A stretch of 64,000 bases of DNA from Ochrobactrum sp. RH2CCR150 (GTDB taxonomy: Bacteria > Pseudomonadota > Alphaproteobacteria > Rhizobiales > Rhizobiaceae): contig JACGXE010000013.1 in the NCBI GenBank assembly GCA_014138095.1, positions 46,335-110,334 of the forward strand, in the 5' to 3' direction. Positions 53,170 through 62,392 of this stretch are shown piece by piece (position 1 is the stretch's first letter; the number at the start of each line of letters is the position of its first letter). The notes beneath the pieces are model-generated. The model was not told where the DNA came from. It was given only the letters and a program-made list of their open reading frames with translations, and did no database searches. A program made the position numbers and the translations under genes.

Positions 53170-54315
53170 TCAAAGCACGCCCCACGCCCGAAACCTCCCC
53201 CTGCCCGTCATTTCGCGCAGGTTGAGTTCTTCAACGAGGCGAAGGGCCGCGCGGGACGTGATGTCGAGTTCTTTGGCAATCATGCCAGCCGAAACCAGAG
53301 GTCTGGCCAGCACGAGCTCGATCAGACCGGGCAGTTTGGAGGAGGCGCGTCGGCCAGTTAGCCGTCGTTCCATCATCTGTCGCGCCAGCAGCAGCCGGTC
53401 ATGCTCCTTGAAGCCGAGCTCGATCCCGGCCATCAGGCCCTCGACATTGGCGAGAAGTCGGGTTTCAAAATTGCGATGACGGCGCCGTTCGACGCGGATG
53501 GTTTTCAGGCCGATATTAATGGCCAACAGATGCGCCTGCGAGGTCAGACCTTCGCGCCGAAGCAGGGAAGTGGCCAGCAATCGCCCCAGCCACGGCGCGC
53601 GTTGCAAGACCGCGAGTTCATTCCAGGCATCAAGCGCCAGCATGGCCTGCAACACCGGCGGCAGATCGCGGATCGAACGCAACACGGTTCGCCATTCGTC
53701 GAGCCGTTCCTCTTCATCCCAGTCGGGGTCGCGGATCAACGGGTCAGTCTCGGGCTTCGGCAACCGCTGTGGCTGTTTCGCTTGGGCGAGAACCTCTTCG
53801 GACCGTGCCAATACCGCGTCAATGGCGTCGAGATCAACGCCGAGCAGGTCGAGCCCGCCGTTCAAACGAAGTTTTCTCCCCTCCCCGCCTTGCCGATCGA
53901 CCGCCGTATCTTGCAACGCGGCGCCTTCGCTTTCGGCAGCGATGCCGCCACCACCAAATGAGGCAGGAGGCCCTGCCTGTCGCAGACTGCGCAAACCGTT
54001 CTGGCTCAGCGCCCAATCAGGCTGCTGCGCCACAATGCGCCGGCGGGTCTGCAACACGTCGCGGGCGATGGTGAGCTGGTGGCTTGGCGAGCGGATATCG
54101 CGCGCCGCCTCGTGCAGGACCAGATCTTCCATCTCGACCAGTTCGCCATCGAGCCACAACGAGGCGCAGGCATCGGCAAAATGCAACCGTTCAATCAGTC
54201 CTGTGCCGACCGGCGTGTGGGCAAGGCGCTCGTCGAGGCGTGCCAGATCCGCACTGGCGCACGCCAATGGCTGCAGCAAGGTCTTCAGAGGCAAATGATC
54301 GAGATCGTAACGCAT
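53170..54315 (-). CDS. RHE_PE00001-family protein (DUF1612 with helix-turn-helix end)
   Basis: A 381-residue protein started at MRYDLDHLPLKTLLQPL; six more codons to 54333 are possible. Landmarks: RLDERLAHTPVGTGLIERLH, ACASLWLDGELVEMEDLVLH, then a DUF1612 body and a C-terminal helix-turn-helix (PLVSAGMIAKELDITSRAAL, RLVEELNLREMTGRGRFRAW). Proteins of this family occur on rhizobial and brucella-related plasmids, typically divergent from a tyrosine recombinase, as here. Probably a DNA-binding partner of the recombinase; role unproved. Confidence 0.84.
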   Translation of the reverse strand: MRYDLDHLPLKTLLQPLACASADLARLDERLAHTPVGTGLIERLHFADACASLWLDGELVEMEDLVLHEAARDIRSPSHQLTIARDVLQTRRRIVAQQPDWALSQNGLRSLRQAGPPASFGGGGIAAESEGAALQDTAVDRQGGEGRKLRLNGGLDLLGVDLDAIDAVLARSEEVLAQAKQPQRLPKPETDPLIRDPDWDEEERLDEWRTVLRSIRDLPPVLQAMLALDAWNELAVLQRAPWLGRLLATSLLRREGLTSQAHLLAINIGLKTIRVERRRHRNFETRLLANVEGLMAGIELGFKEHDRLLLARQMMERRLTGRRASSKLPGLIELVLARPLVSAGMIAKELDITSRAALRLVEELNLREMTGRGRFRAWGVL

Positions 54316-54405
54316 TGAAAATATGGTAAACAATTTCTCAAACGGACGCCAGGGAATATTTAATGTCCGGCACTGGTGATGCTGTTGGGTTGGCCTTCTA
54401 ACATC

Positions 54406-54424
54406 CGATAAGTATAGCTTATCG
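54406..54424. promoter_or_regulatory. perfect dyad between recombinase and its partner gene
   Basis: CGATAAG-TATAG-CTTATCG, seven-base arms, in the 199-base gap between the divergent DUF1612 and recombinase genes. Candidate operator or core recombination site; tyrosine-recombinase sites have a similar arm-spacer-arm form. Confidence 0.45.
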
Positions 54425-54514
54425 AAGCTTATTGATTTCGGACCTCAAATCAGCGAAACTCGTTACAAGGCAGCGCCTGAATAAAGCGCTCTCGGCCCTT
54501 TAGAGGACAGATTT

Positions 54515-55660
54515 TTGAGCGCAACATCCAACTCAGGCGTCGAACGCCGCGCCGAAACACTCGACACCATTGCGGCCGTTTTGCCGATGAACCGGCGCGA
54601 CATGCTGGCCGGCATTTTGACAGACGACGATGTCGAAACGCTGCGTCATCTGGTCAATGAAGGCATGGGCGAAAACACGCTGCGCGCGCTCGCCTCGGAT
54701 CTGGCCTATCTCGAAGCCTGGTCGCTGGCCGCAACCGGTAGCCCCCTGCCCTTCCCGGCGCCGGAAGCCCTGCTCTTGAAATTCGTCGCGCATCATTTGT
54801 GGCGGCCGCAGCAACGCGAGATCGAACCCGATCACGGCATGCCGGCTGACGTGGAAGAGGAATTGCGCCGACAAGGCTTTCTGCGTGTATCCGGGCTGCA
54901 TGCACCGGCAACCGTGCGCCGGCGTCTCGCCAACTGGTCGACACTGACCCGCTGGCGGGGTCTGGAAGGATCGTTTTCATCGCCGTCCGTCAAATCGGCC
55001 ATCCGGCTTGCGGTGCGCGCTCTGAACAGGCCGCGCAGCCGCAAGAGTGCAAATGCGATTACCGGCGATATTCTGGGCAAGCTGCTGGCAACCTGTTCCG
55101 GCGAGGATCTCACCGCCTTGCGGGATCGAGCTATCCTGATGGTAGCCTTTGCTTCGGGCGGGCGCAGGCGCAGCGAAGTCGCTGGCCTGCGTGTAGAACA
55201 GCTTGTCAAACAGCCCCCTGTCACCGATGAGGACGGTTCCCCCCTCGCCTCTCTCGGCATCCATCTTGGTCGCACCAAAACCAGCGGTGCCGGTCACGAT
55301 GAAACCGTCTATCTGACCGGCCGACCCGTCGAAGCCCTGACCCGGTGGCTGGAAGCAGCCAGGATCGACAAGGGCAGCGTGTTTCGAAAAGTCGATCGCT
55401 GGGGCAATGTGTCCGCGCGAGCGCTCGAACCGAGCGCCGTCAACCGGATCGTCAAACAGCGCGCGCAAATGGCCGGGCTTGATGCCACAGAATTCTCCGC
55501 GCACGGCCTGCGCTCCGGCTATCTCACCGAAGCGGCCAATCGCGGCATTCCGCTCCCGGAAGCCATGGAACAATCGCGTCATCGTTCCGTGCAGCAGGCG
55601 TCCGACTATTATAACGACGCCAAGCGACGCAGCGGGCGGGCGTCAAGGCTATTGAGTTGA
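54515..55660 (+). CDS. tyrosine recombinase/integrase
   Basis: A 381-residue recombinase started at TTG 54515 (AGAGGA seven bases upstream). The N-terminal core-binding part runs to about residue 170. Catalytic residues: arginine in GGRRRSEV (about 218), lysine in the GRTKTSG hairpin (about 255), HGLRSG (His330, Arg333), SRHRS (His356) and the tyrosine in ASDYYN (365 or 366). Divergent from the RHE_PE00001-type gene, the usual plasmid arrangement in rhizobia. A decayed copy of its 3' end lies at 56793-57016. Confidence 0.88.
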   Translation: MSATSNSGVERRAETLDTIAAVLPMNRRDMLAGILTDDDVETLRHLVNEGMGENTLRALASDLAYLEAWSLAATGSPLPFPAPEALLLKFVAHHLWRPQQREIEPDHGMPADVEEELRRQGFLRVSGLHAPATVRRRLANWSTLTRWRGLEGSFSSPSVKSAIRLAVRALNRPRSRKSANAITGDILGKLLATCSGEDLTALRDRAILMVAFASGGRRRSEVAGLRVEQLVKQPPVTDEDGSPLASLGIHLGRTKTSGAGHDETVYLTGRPVEALTRWLEAARIDKGSVFRKVDRWGNVSARALEPSAVNRIVKQRAQMAGLDATEFSAHGLRSGYLTEAANRGIPLPEAMEQSRHRSVQQASDYYNDAKRRSGRASRLLS

Positions 55661-55747
55661 TCACCCTCGCCTCGCTTCATGTTTCCTGCTGAAAGCTGAC
55701 AAGAGACTGATCAGCGGGTACCGAGATTCTTAACTATTGTCAGTCAA

Positions 55748-55951
55748 TCACTGGCTGAAGATGAAATCGCTTCCGCTCGCGCCCTTCCAACCCAGTCGAG
55801 GCGCGCTGCATTTTTCTTTGAATGTCTGAGTGTGCTTTGTAACGACACAGTCTGCCGCAGAAATTTGAGGTCTTTGTCCCGAACTGGCACAACCAGCCAC
55901 AACTACCATTACCGAAAAAAGTATCACAATGTTGATAGACTTCATTACCAT
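55748..55951 (-). CDS. small lipoprotein
   Basis: A 67-residue protein starting MVMKSINIVILFSVMVVVAG with the lipobox VAGC immediately after, then SSGQRPQISAADCVVTKHTQ and a Trp/Gly end. GAG lies seven bases before ATG; the 16 codons upstream are not needed. Convergent with the recombinase gene. Function unknown. Confidence 0.62.
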   Translation of the reverse strand: MVMKSINIVILFSVMVVVAGCASSGQRPQISAADCVVTKHTQTFKEKCSAPRLGWKGASGSDFIFSQ

Positions 55952-56108
55952 TATATAACTCTTACTTTTGTTTTCTGAATTCGAATAATGCGGCGCCATC
56001 TCGGCGTTTGAACGCGTTGAATAGGCTCATATTCTTTATTGTTGACGATCTATACAAAATATGTGAGCTTTTACTCACATTGTCTACTCGCATTCGGAAT
56101 TTGAGAAT

Positions 56109-56771
56109 ATGGCCAAGCTCAACGCTACAAATCCCAGAAAAGCCGCCTCGCAAGAGAGGTCGAAAATGACCGTCGAGGCGATACTGGATGCCACTGCTCG
56201 CGTTTTGGTGCGCGATGGATATGCGCGGGCCAGCACAAATCGCGTCGCTGCCGTAGCGGGTGTGAGCATTGGATCGCTCTACCAATACTTTCCCAATAAG
56301 GAGTCGCTTGTGGCTGCGCTCGTCGCAAGGCACAATCGTGAAATTCTGGCTCTGCTGGAAAACGCCATGCAAGAATGCGCGTCAGACGACCTGAACAGCG
56401 CCATGCGGGAGCTCATTCGCGCGATGATTGCTGCACACCGGGTCGATCCTGAGCTCCACCGGATCTTGAAAGAAGAAGTCCCCCGCATTGGAAAACTTGC
56501 CGAGGTGGAAGCCATCCGAAAGGACACACTCCATCTGGTTCGGCATTATCTGGAGCAATGTAAGGAAGACGTTCAGCTCAAGGACCTCGATACGGCTGCG
56601 TTCATTTGCGTAACGACAGTGGAGACATTGACCCATGCCATCGTCCTCAATGATTGCGGTCACTCCCTCTCGGACGAGGCCGATATTGTCGAGCACATCA
56701 CCCGGATGATTGCGGGATATCTGGGCACTGCACCAATACCTATCCGTGCTATTCTGAAAGAAGCGGCCTGA
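56109..56771 (+). CDS. TetR/AcrR-family transcriptional regulator
   Basis: A 220-residue regulator. Helix-turn-helix: TNRVAAVAGVSIGSLYQYFP, followed by NKESLVAALVARHN. The C-terminal domain has the TetR_C pattern (FICVTTVETLTHAIVL). It stands between two recombinase ends with no enzyme or pump gene beside it, so its target is not evident; the divergent lipoprotein gene is one candidate. Confidence 0.85.
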   Translation: MAKLNATNPRKAASQERSKMTVEAILDATARVLVRDGYARASTNRVAAVAGVSIGSLYQYFPNKESLVAALVARHNREILALLENAMQECASDDLNSAMRELIRAMIAAHRVDPELHRILKEEVPRIGKLAEVEAIRKDTLHLVRHYLEQCKEDVQLKDLDTAAFICVTTVETLTHAIVLNDCGHSLSDEADIVEHITRMIAGYLGTAPIPIRAILKEAA

Positions 56772-56792
56772 TCTCAATGGTTCAAGATGCGC

Positions 56793-57016
56793 TCCAACCA
56801 ACCGCATCAAGCAACGCGCCGCGATTACGGGATTGGGCCCGTCTGGGTTTTCCGCCTATGGTCTCTGCACCCAGCAATCTCATAGAAGCGGCCAATCGCG
56901 GCATTCCCCTTCCCCGAAGCGATGGAGCAATCACGCCATCGCTCGATGCAGCAGGCGTCCGACTATTACAACAACGCCAAGCGGCGTAGCGGACGTGCGT
57001 CGCGGCTGCTGACTTG
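56793..57016 (+). pseudogene. decayed 3' end of a second tyrosine recombinase gene
   Basis: In shifting frames this stretch gives NRI-KQRAAITGLG, SAYGL, EAANRGIPLP, and DYYNNAKRRSGRASRLL-stop, matching residues 310-381 of the recombinase at 54515-55660 (NRIVKQRAQMAGLD, EAANRGIPLPEAMEQSRHRS, DYYNDAKRRSGRASRLL). About 75% identical by eye at the best part and with several indels. So the segment 55.66-56.79 kb lies between two homologous recombinase ends. Confidence 0.72.
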
Positions 57017-57134
57017 ATCCCACGAACCCTTCGTATCCTCCCCAAAAAATACGGCATCTGTCGTATTGAAGTTCGCCGATTGCGGAGTTAATCGCGAAGG
57101 GGTTATATTCGCCCCATCGCTGTGGGGTCAGCGA

Positions 57135-60100
57135 ATGGGGGCGATTATGGGGCAGCAGAAATCAAAAACCAAACATTCGCGCGCGCAGATATCGCAGCGT
57201 CAGCGGCGTATGATTTGGCTTTCATCGGTTGTCTTTGCCTCGGCGCTCAGTTTACCACTTCCAGGCAAAGCCGAAACCTGGGTCGGCCGCGGCGGAGATT
57301 GGGATTTTGGGTCTTCGTGGCAGGAAGGGACCGTTCCGGATGGTGTTGGACAGGTTGCAACGTTCAATGCCATCGCGAATTGGAGTTATAAAGTCAACGT
57401 GAATGGCCACCGGACCCTGGGGGTATTGAACCTTCTTGGAAACCCCGGTTTCGAAGGGTATGCTTTCGAAAACGGCGCAATCACCTTCTCTGCCAGCAGC
57501 GGTAATGCCGTGATTAATGTTGCGACAAGCAGTGGCTTTATGGATTTTCAATCAACCGCATTCATTGAGCTGGCTTCCGATACAGTCGTCAACACATCCG
57601 GAACAGGTGCAAGATTGGGGAGTGACGCTTCGATTTCAGGACCGGGAGCGCTGATCAAGGAAGGGCCTGGCGCAGTTCATTTGCTCGCCCCGAATAATTA
57701 TACTGGTGGTACCCGTATCGAGGACGGGACTCTTTGGGCCCGCGTCGTCGGGGCATTCGTCAACAACACCGCCTATACGGTCAATGGCGGCACGCTTGAT
57801 TTGGGTGGATTCGGCCTGACTATGTCGTCGCTCAGTGGCAATGGCGGCACCATCGCTTTGGGGAGTGCCTATCTGACGGTCCATCAGTCCTCAGATACCG
57901 CCTTTTCCGGAACGATCTCGGGATCGGGCGGACTTATCAAAAGCGGCATTGGAACGCTGTCTTTGACTGGTAACAGTTCTTATGCCGGTCTGACTCAGGT
58001 TACTGCCGGCACCCTGATGATTGGGAACGGTGCTGCCGACACTGCCGCCAGCCTCGAGAGTGATGTTTTGGTTGCAAATAGTGGGGTGTTGGGCGGTTTT
58101 GGTTCGATCAACGGTAATGTAAACGTACAGAGCGGAGGCAAGCTGGCACCGGGAAAACCGGAAGGCACTCTCACAATCAATGGCAATCTGTCGCTGGATC
58201 AGGGAAGCCAGCTTCTTTTTTCGTTCGGCGCTCCAGATGGTTATGGTAATCCCGGTCAGGGCCACGATGTGCAAGTGAATGGCGACCTTGCTATCAATGG
58301 CGCAACCATCAACACAATCGACGCCGGGAATTTCGGCCCCGGCTTATACCGGCTTTTCAGCTATACCGGTGCTCTCAGCCAGGTCAATGGCGGGATTATC
58401 CTACCTGCAAGCGGATATACTGTCCAGATTTTGACAGTTGCCAAGCAGATCAATCTCATTACGACAGACGGCATGTTTGTCAATTTCTGGAACAGCAATG
58501 GCCAGGCGAGTGCAACACAATTGGGCGGCGGGATCGGTACATGGGCACAGCCCAACGCGAACTGGGCCGATGCTCAAGGAGTTCAAACAACAACCCGCCA
58601 GCCCATCAATGCTTTTGCGGTTTTTGGTGGTGAGGCCGGGATCGTGACAGTTTCAAATGTCGGGAGTTCTCCGGTCTCGGCGATTGGCATACAGTTTGCC
58701 AGCGATGGCTATCGTCTAGTCGGTGATGCACTGGTACTTGATACAACATTACAAAATTCGTTGAGCGAAGTCCGTGTCGGTGACGGCAGCGGAGCCAGTG
58801 CAAACTGGACAGCAACGATCTCCAATGTCCTTGAGGGAAATGGCATTCAAAAGACAGGTGCCGGAACGCTTGTTCTGGAAGCTGCCAACACCTACTCCGG
58901 CGGCACAACGATTTCGGCGGGGACGCTTGTCGCCAATCATGATGATGGCAGCGTCATCGACGCATTGGGCACAGGTCTGATTACGCTGAACGGAGGACGG
59001 CTTCACTCTACTCTTGGGCGTTCCACACTCAACAGTTATCTCGTTTCAGCCGGAACAACGGGCACGATCAGCACGGCAACCGGCACCGAACTGTGGCTCA
59101 ACGGCGGGGCGGGACAAAGCTTCTCCCTTCAGGGCAATCTGATCATCGGTACGAATGATGCAACAGGTGACGTCGTTATGGACGTCATCGGTACGAATGC
59201 AGCTCCGGCTTCGACAATAACGGTTGCATATGGACGCCTTGTCGATGGTAACGGTTCGCTCGGAAGTCTTACTGCGTTTGCAGGTGCAACACGCATCGCT
59301 TCTGGCGCGGCGCTCGATTTGTCTGCACAGGGCGGCATAATTCGCAACTTGCAGGATGCAACGCCGGGAAATGGCGGCACGGTGTCGTGGGTGAACAATC
59401 CTCTCTACCTGTATGGTGGAAGTTTTTCGGGCCAGTTCGTGAATTCACTAGGCGGTGAACTCGTCAAGGGGAGTACCGATACACTCCTCCTCAATGGCGA
59501 TAATTCAGGCTTTTCCGGCACAACGACGGTCGCCGACGGCAAACTAGTCGTTGGGGATATCAACAACAGCAGCGCGACGCTGGGTGGTACCATCGACGTT
59601 TTATCCGGCGCCATTCTCGGCGGTTATGGCTCGCTCGGAGAAACGACAGTTCAGTCTGGCGGTATATTGTCTCCCGGCAATTCCATTGGCACGCTTGCAG
59701 TCGACGGCGATCTGACGCTGAAACCTGGCTCAGTTCTTGAAATCGAAATAGCCAGCAATGGCGCCTCCGATCGCGTCGATGTAACCGGAACAGCAACGGT
59801 TTCCCGCAGCAATGTCTCGGTCACGACCATCGATCCAGAAACCAGCTACCAGAATGGCCAACTCTACAATATCCTGACGGCCGACGGCGGTATCAGTGGT
59901 GAATTCGCAGGCGTTGTGTCGAACTCAGCCTTTCTCGATATGAGCCTCGCCTATGGCAACACAGCGGCAGACCTGAAAATATGCTTGAAGACCGGCTGTC
60001 CCAGTCCGGTCGATCCAGAAACCCCAGGTCCCGGCACGCCTGAACCTGAAAAGCCCTCCCCAGCCCTCTTTACGACTGTGGCTCAGACCCGCAATCAGCT

Positions 60101-61265
60101 GGCAACCGCCGGCGGGCTGGATACGCTGGCGCAGACAGGTTCTTCGCTTGCGCTCTATAACAGCCTGTTGATGCTATCAGCCGATGAAGCGCGTGCGGCC
60201 TTCGATAGCCTTTCGGGTGAGGCTTACGCTTCGGCCAAGGGCGTGCTGATCAACGACAGCCAGTTTATCCGCAATGCGGCACTCGGTCGTCTGCAACAAG
60301 CCTTTGGCGGCGCTCCAGCAACGCCGATCAATGCGCTTTCCTATGCCGGAACGCAAAGGCATGGTTCGGCTTCAGCCTCTGCTATTGATACCGTGGCTCC
60401 ATCCAGGATTGCTCCTGCTCAAAATCTCTATGCCGCCTGGGGCTATGCCTTTGGCGCATGGACGAGACAGGATAGCAATAGCAATGCAGGATCGGTAAAA
60501 TCCTCTGTTGGCGGCTTTGTCACCGGTATCGACGGTGCTGTCCTTGACACATGGCGTCTCGGCCTTCTGGCAGGCTACAGCCATTCCAACTTCGATGTGG
60601 ATGATCGCGCCTCGTCAGGCAGCAGCGATAATTATACACTCGGTGCTTATGCGGGAACGGAGTGGACGCTCAATAATGCGAATGCCTTGGCATTCCGGTC
60701 CGGTCTTGCCTATACATGGCACGATGTCGACATGAACCGTTCTGTCGCCTTCCCCGACTTTGCCGATAATCTGACCGGCGATTACGATGCGGGAAGTTTC
60801 CAACTCTTTGGTGAACTTGGCTATAAGGTCCACTATGGCAAAGCCCTGTTCGAGCCTTATGCGGGTCTCGCCTATTTGCGCCTGAGGAGCGACGGATTTG
60901 ACGAAAAGGGCCAGACCGCAGCAGCTCTATCCGTTCATTCCGGCACGACGGATACCAGCTTCTCGACGCTCGGCCTCCGCGCATCGACAGAGTTTGTTCT
61001 GGGAAGTATCACGGTAACGGCAGGAACAGACCTTGGCTGGCGACACGCCTATGGCGACATCACGCCGGTTTCCACCGCAAGCTTCATCGGCTCGGACGCC
61101 TTTACGGTCTCAGGCCTGCCAATCGCCGAAGATGCAGCCCTTATTGAAGCAGGGCTTGATTTCAAGCTGACCGAAGATGCCACACTCGGTCTGTCCTATA
61201 ACGGCCAGTTCGCATCCGGTGCAAAGCAAAATGGCTTCAATGCAAAGCTCAGTGTCAGTTTTTGA
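57135..61265 (+). CDS. autotransporter with PATR passenger repeats
   Basis: About 1,376 residues. ATG at 57135 or 57147 (GGGGGCG before the latter) gives a long signal peptide (basic QKSKTKHSRAQISQRQRR, hydrophobic core, cut near GKAETW). The passenger is a beta-helix with at least four PATR units of the type G-GTL-L-G-N-Y-G-T-V--GTL (around 57640-57740, 57920-58020, 58850-58930 and 59460-59560). A Pro-rich linker is at about 60003-60065. The last 280 residues form the 12-strand barrel, ending in LSVSF with a terminal aromatic. Surface-exposed or released adhesin-like product; closest in style to Brucella/Ochrobactrum OmaA-type proteins. It stands alone. Confidence 0.87.
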   Translation: MGAIMGQQKSKTKHSRAQISQRQRRMIWLSSVVFASALSLPLPGKAETWVGRGGDWDFGSSWQEGTVPDGVGQVATFNAIANWSYKVNVNGHRTLGVLNLLGNPGFEGYAFENGAITFSASSGNAVINVATSSGFMDFQSTAFIELASDTVVNTSGTGARLGSDASISGPGALIKEGPGAVHLLAPNNYTGGTRIEDGTLWARVVGAFVNNTAYTVNGGTLDLGGFGLTMSSLSGNGGTIALGSAYLTVHQSSDTAFSGTISGSGGLIKSGIGTLSLTGNSSYAGLTQVTAGTLMIGNGAADTAASLESDVLVANSGVLGGFGSINGNVNVQSGGKLAPGKPEGTLTINGNLSLDQGSQLLFSFGAPDGYGNPGQGHDVQVNGDLAINGATINTIDAGNFGPGLYRLFSYTGALSQVNGGIILPASGYTVQILTVAKQINLITTDGMFVNFWNSNGQASATQLGGGIGTWAQPNANWADAQGVQTTTRQPINAFAVFGGEAGIVTVSNVGSSPVSAIGIQFASDGYRLVGDALVLDTTLQNSLSEVRVGDGSGASANWTATISNVLEGNGIQKTGAGTLVLEAANTYSGGTTISAGTLVANHDDGSVIDALGTGLITLNGGRLHSTLGRSTLNSYLVSAGTTGTISTATGTELWLNGGAGQSFSLQGNLIIGTNDATGDVVMDVIGTNAAPASTITVAYGRLVDGNGSLGSLTAFAGATRIASGAALDLSAQGGIIRNLQDATPGNGGTVSWVNNPLYLYGGSFSGQFVNSLGGELVKGSTDTLLLNGDNSGFSGTTTVADGKLVVGDINNSSATLGGTIDVLSGAILGGYGSLGETTVQSGGILSPGNSIGTLAVDGDLTLKPGSVLEIEIASNGASDRVDVTGTATVSRSNVSVTTIDPETSYQNGQLYNILTADGGISGEFAGVVSNSAFLDMSLAYGNTAADLKICLKTGCPSPVDPETPGPGTPEPEKPSPALFTTVAQTRNQLATAGGLDTLAQTGSSLALYNSLLMLSADEARAAFDSLSGEAYASAKGVLINDSQFIRNAALGRLQQAFGGAPATPINALSYAGTQRHGSASASAIDTVAPSRIAPAQNLYAAWGYAFGAWTRQDSNSNAGSVKSSVGGFVTGIDGAVLDTWRLGLLAGYSHSNFDVDDRASSGSSDNYTLGAYAGTEWTLNNANALAFRSGLAYTWHDVDMNRSVAFPDFADNLTGDYDAGSFQLFGELGYKVHYGKALFEPYAGLAYLRLRSDGFDEKGQTAAALSVHSGTTDTSFSTLGLRASTEFVLGSITVTAGTDLGWRHAYGDITPVSTASFIGSDAFTVSGLPIAEDAALIEAGLDFKLTEDATLGLSYNGQFASGAKQNGFNAKLSVSF

Positions 61266-61463
61266 TTTGGCTTCTTACTGTGCTATCACTCAATGACCAA
61301 AAATGGCCATTCCCAGCGAATAATCCCCGAAGAGATGGATCAATTCCGCCAACTCTTCGGGCAGCACGCCTCTGGCTATTATAGTAAGGCCTAGAGGCCC
61401 AGTCGGGCATCGCGACCATTGCACTCGGTCTCTTCCCTCGCCCATTTTGCCTATTCAGGCATA

Positions 61464-61793
61464 TCAAATTATTTCGATGTGTCCCTTCATGTTGGGATGG
61501 AACCGGCAATAGTATTCAATGTTGGTTCCATCCGTGATGATCCTGTTTGCTCGTTCGCCGGGCGGGATCACGACTTCCCACCCACCTTTCACCGTAGCCG
61601 TGTGAGCCATCGGATCCTGGTTTGTCCATTCAACGGTCTCGCCTCTCCGGACTGTGACGGTGTCGGGTATGAAAGCAAGGTTCTTGATCGTGATGTGTAC
61701 GATACCGTTGTGACTTTCAGCGTTACGTCCCGTCGTCAGCAGAGCAGCAACGGTAAAGAGAAACGTGCGACGATCCAGCCGAGTAAGTGTCAT
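61464..61793 (-). CDS. cupredoxin-domain protein
   Basis: A 109-residue exported protein (RRTFLFTVAALLTTGRNAES signal, with an RR pair that could suit Tat export). The plastocyanin-like fold shows IKNLAFIPDTVTVRRGETVE, WTNQDPMAHTATV (first Cu histidine) and EYYCRFHPNMKGHIEI (Cys, His, Met ligands), a complete type-1 copper site. Coupled to the DUF4142 gene by a four-base ATGA overlap. Third gene of the sigma-factor unit. Confidence 0.86.
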   Translation of the reverse strand: MTLTRLDRRTFLFTVAALLTTGRNAESHNGIVHITIKNLAFIPDTVTVRRGETVEWTNQDPMAHTATVKGGWEVVIPPGERANRIITDGTNIEYYCRFHPNMKGHIEII

Positions 61794-62314
61794 TTTAGCA
61801 TCGCGGCAACATGTTCGGCATGTTGCTCGTGTCCCTGAAAGAGCTTTAGTCCAGTTTCCAATAGTCCTTTAAGCTCCTGGTTTTTTGCGCTAGGGATGAG
61901 CTTTTGCTCCAACGCCTCGTTTACCTGCTTATGGTAGGCGATTTCATGCAGGATATAGGCTTTATCAAATTCAGCGCCGTTCAGTTTTGCGAGTTTGGCT
62001 TCAGCAGATTGTGAAGCCTTGGTCAACGATTTGCTGACGTCATTGTCTTCCGGCGTGACGTTCAGTTTCTTGACCAGCTTTAGCGCCTCAACGTTGACTG
62101 CTTCGTGGTCCTTTTGCATCAAGGTTGCAAATTCCAAGACGTCCTTGTTCTTCGACTTGGCAAGAGCCTGCTTTGCCGCATCAACGTCAATCGCCCCAGC
62201 AGTGTAGGCAATATGGGCGATCTGGGGATCCGTGAGCTTTTCCTGCGCAGTGGCAGTTGCAGCTGGCAGAATAAGCAATGCTGAAGCGAAAATGGGTATC
62301 AGAGCGGATTGCAT
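61790..62314 (-). CDS. exported DUF4142 protein
   Basis: A 174-residue protein. Start at MQSALIPIFASALLILPAAT because GGAGG is six bases upstream; the GTG at 62338 has no site. Signal peptide cut near ATAQEK. The mature part is a four-helix DUF4142 bundle: AGAIDVDAAKQALAKSKNKD, ATLMQKDHEAVNVEALKLVK, YILHEIAYHKQVNEALEQKL and GHEQHAEHVAAML. Regular histidines suggest ferritin-like metal binding (family-level knowledge). Preceded by its own GGGAACC-type promoter. Confidence 0.87.
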   Translation of the reverse strand: MQSALIPIFASALLILPAATATAQEKLTDPQIAHIAYTAGAIDVDAAKQALAKSKNKDVLEFATLMQKDHEAVNVEALKLVKKLNVTPEDNDVSKSLTKASQSAEAKLAKLNGAEFDKAYILHEIAYHKQVNEALEQKLIPSAKNQELKGLLETGLKLFQGHEQHAEHVAAMLK

Positions 62315-62362
62315 TGAGGCCTCCAGCCGGTTCGACACCGGTTCATCTTGAGTGAATGGCCT

Positions 62363-62391
62363 TTTGATGCTGTCTCCTGAGATAGGTTCCC
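62363..62391 (-). promoter_or_regulatory. probable ECF sigma promoter of DUF4142-cupredoxin
   Basis: GGGAACC (62385-62391), 15 bases, CATCAAA (62363-62369) in the leftward sense. The same motif with the same 15-base spacing precedes the sigma gene. It would start a transcript for the two downstream genes only. Confidence 0.65.
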
Positions 62392-62392
62392 G

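Noticed and set aside
61255..61509. Third recombinase end (ASGYYSKA-stop) after the autotransporter
   Set aside because: Only six to eight residues agree with the recombinase C-terminus; not enough for a claim.
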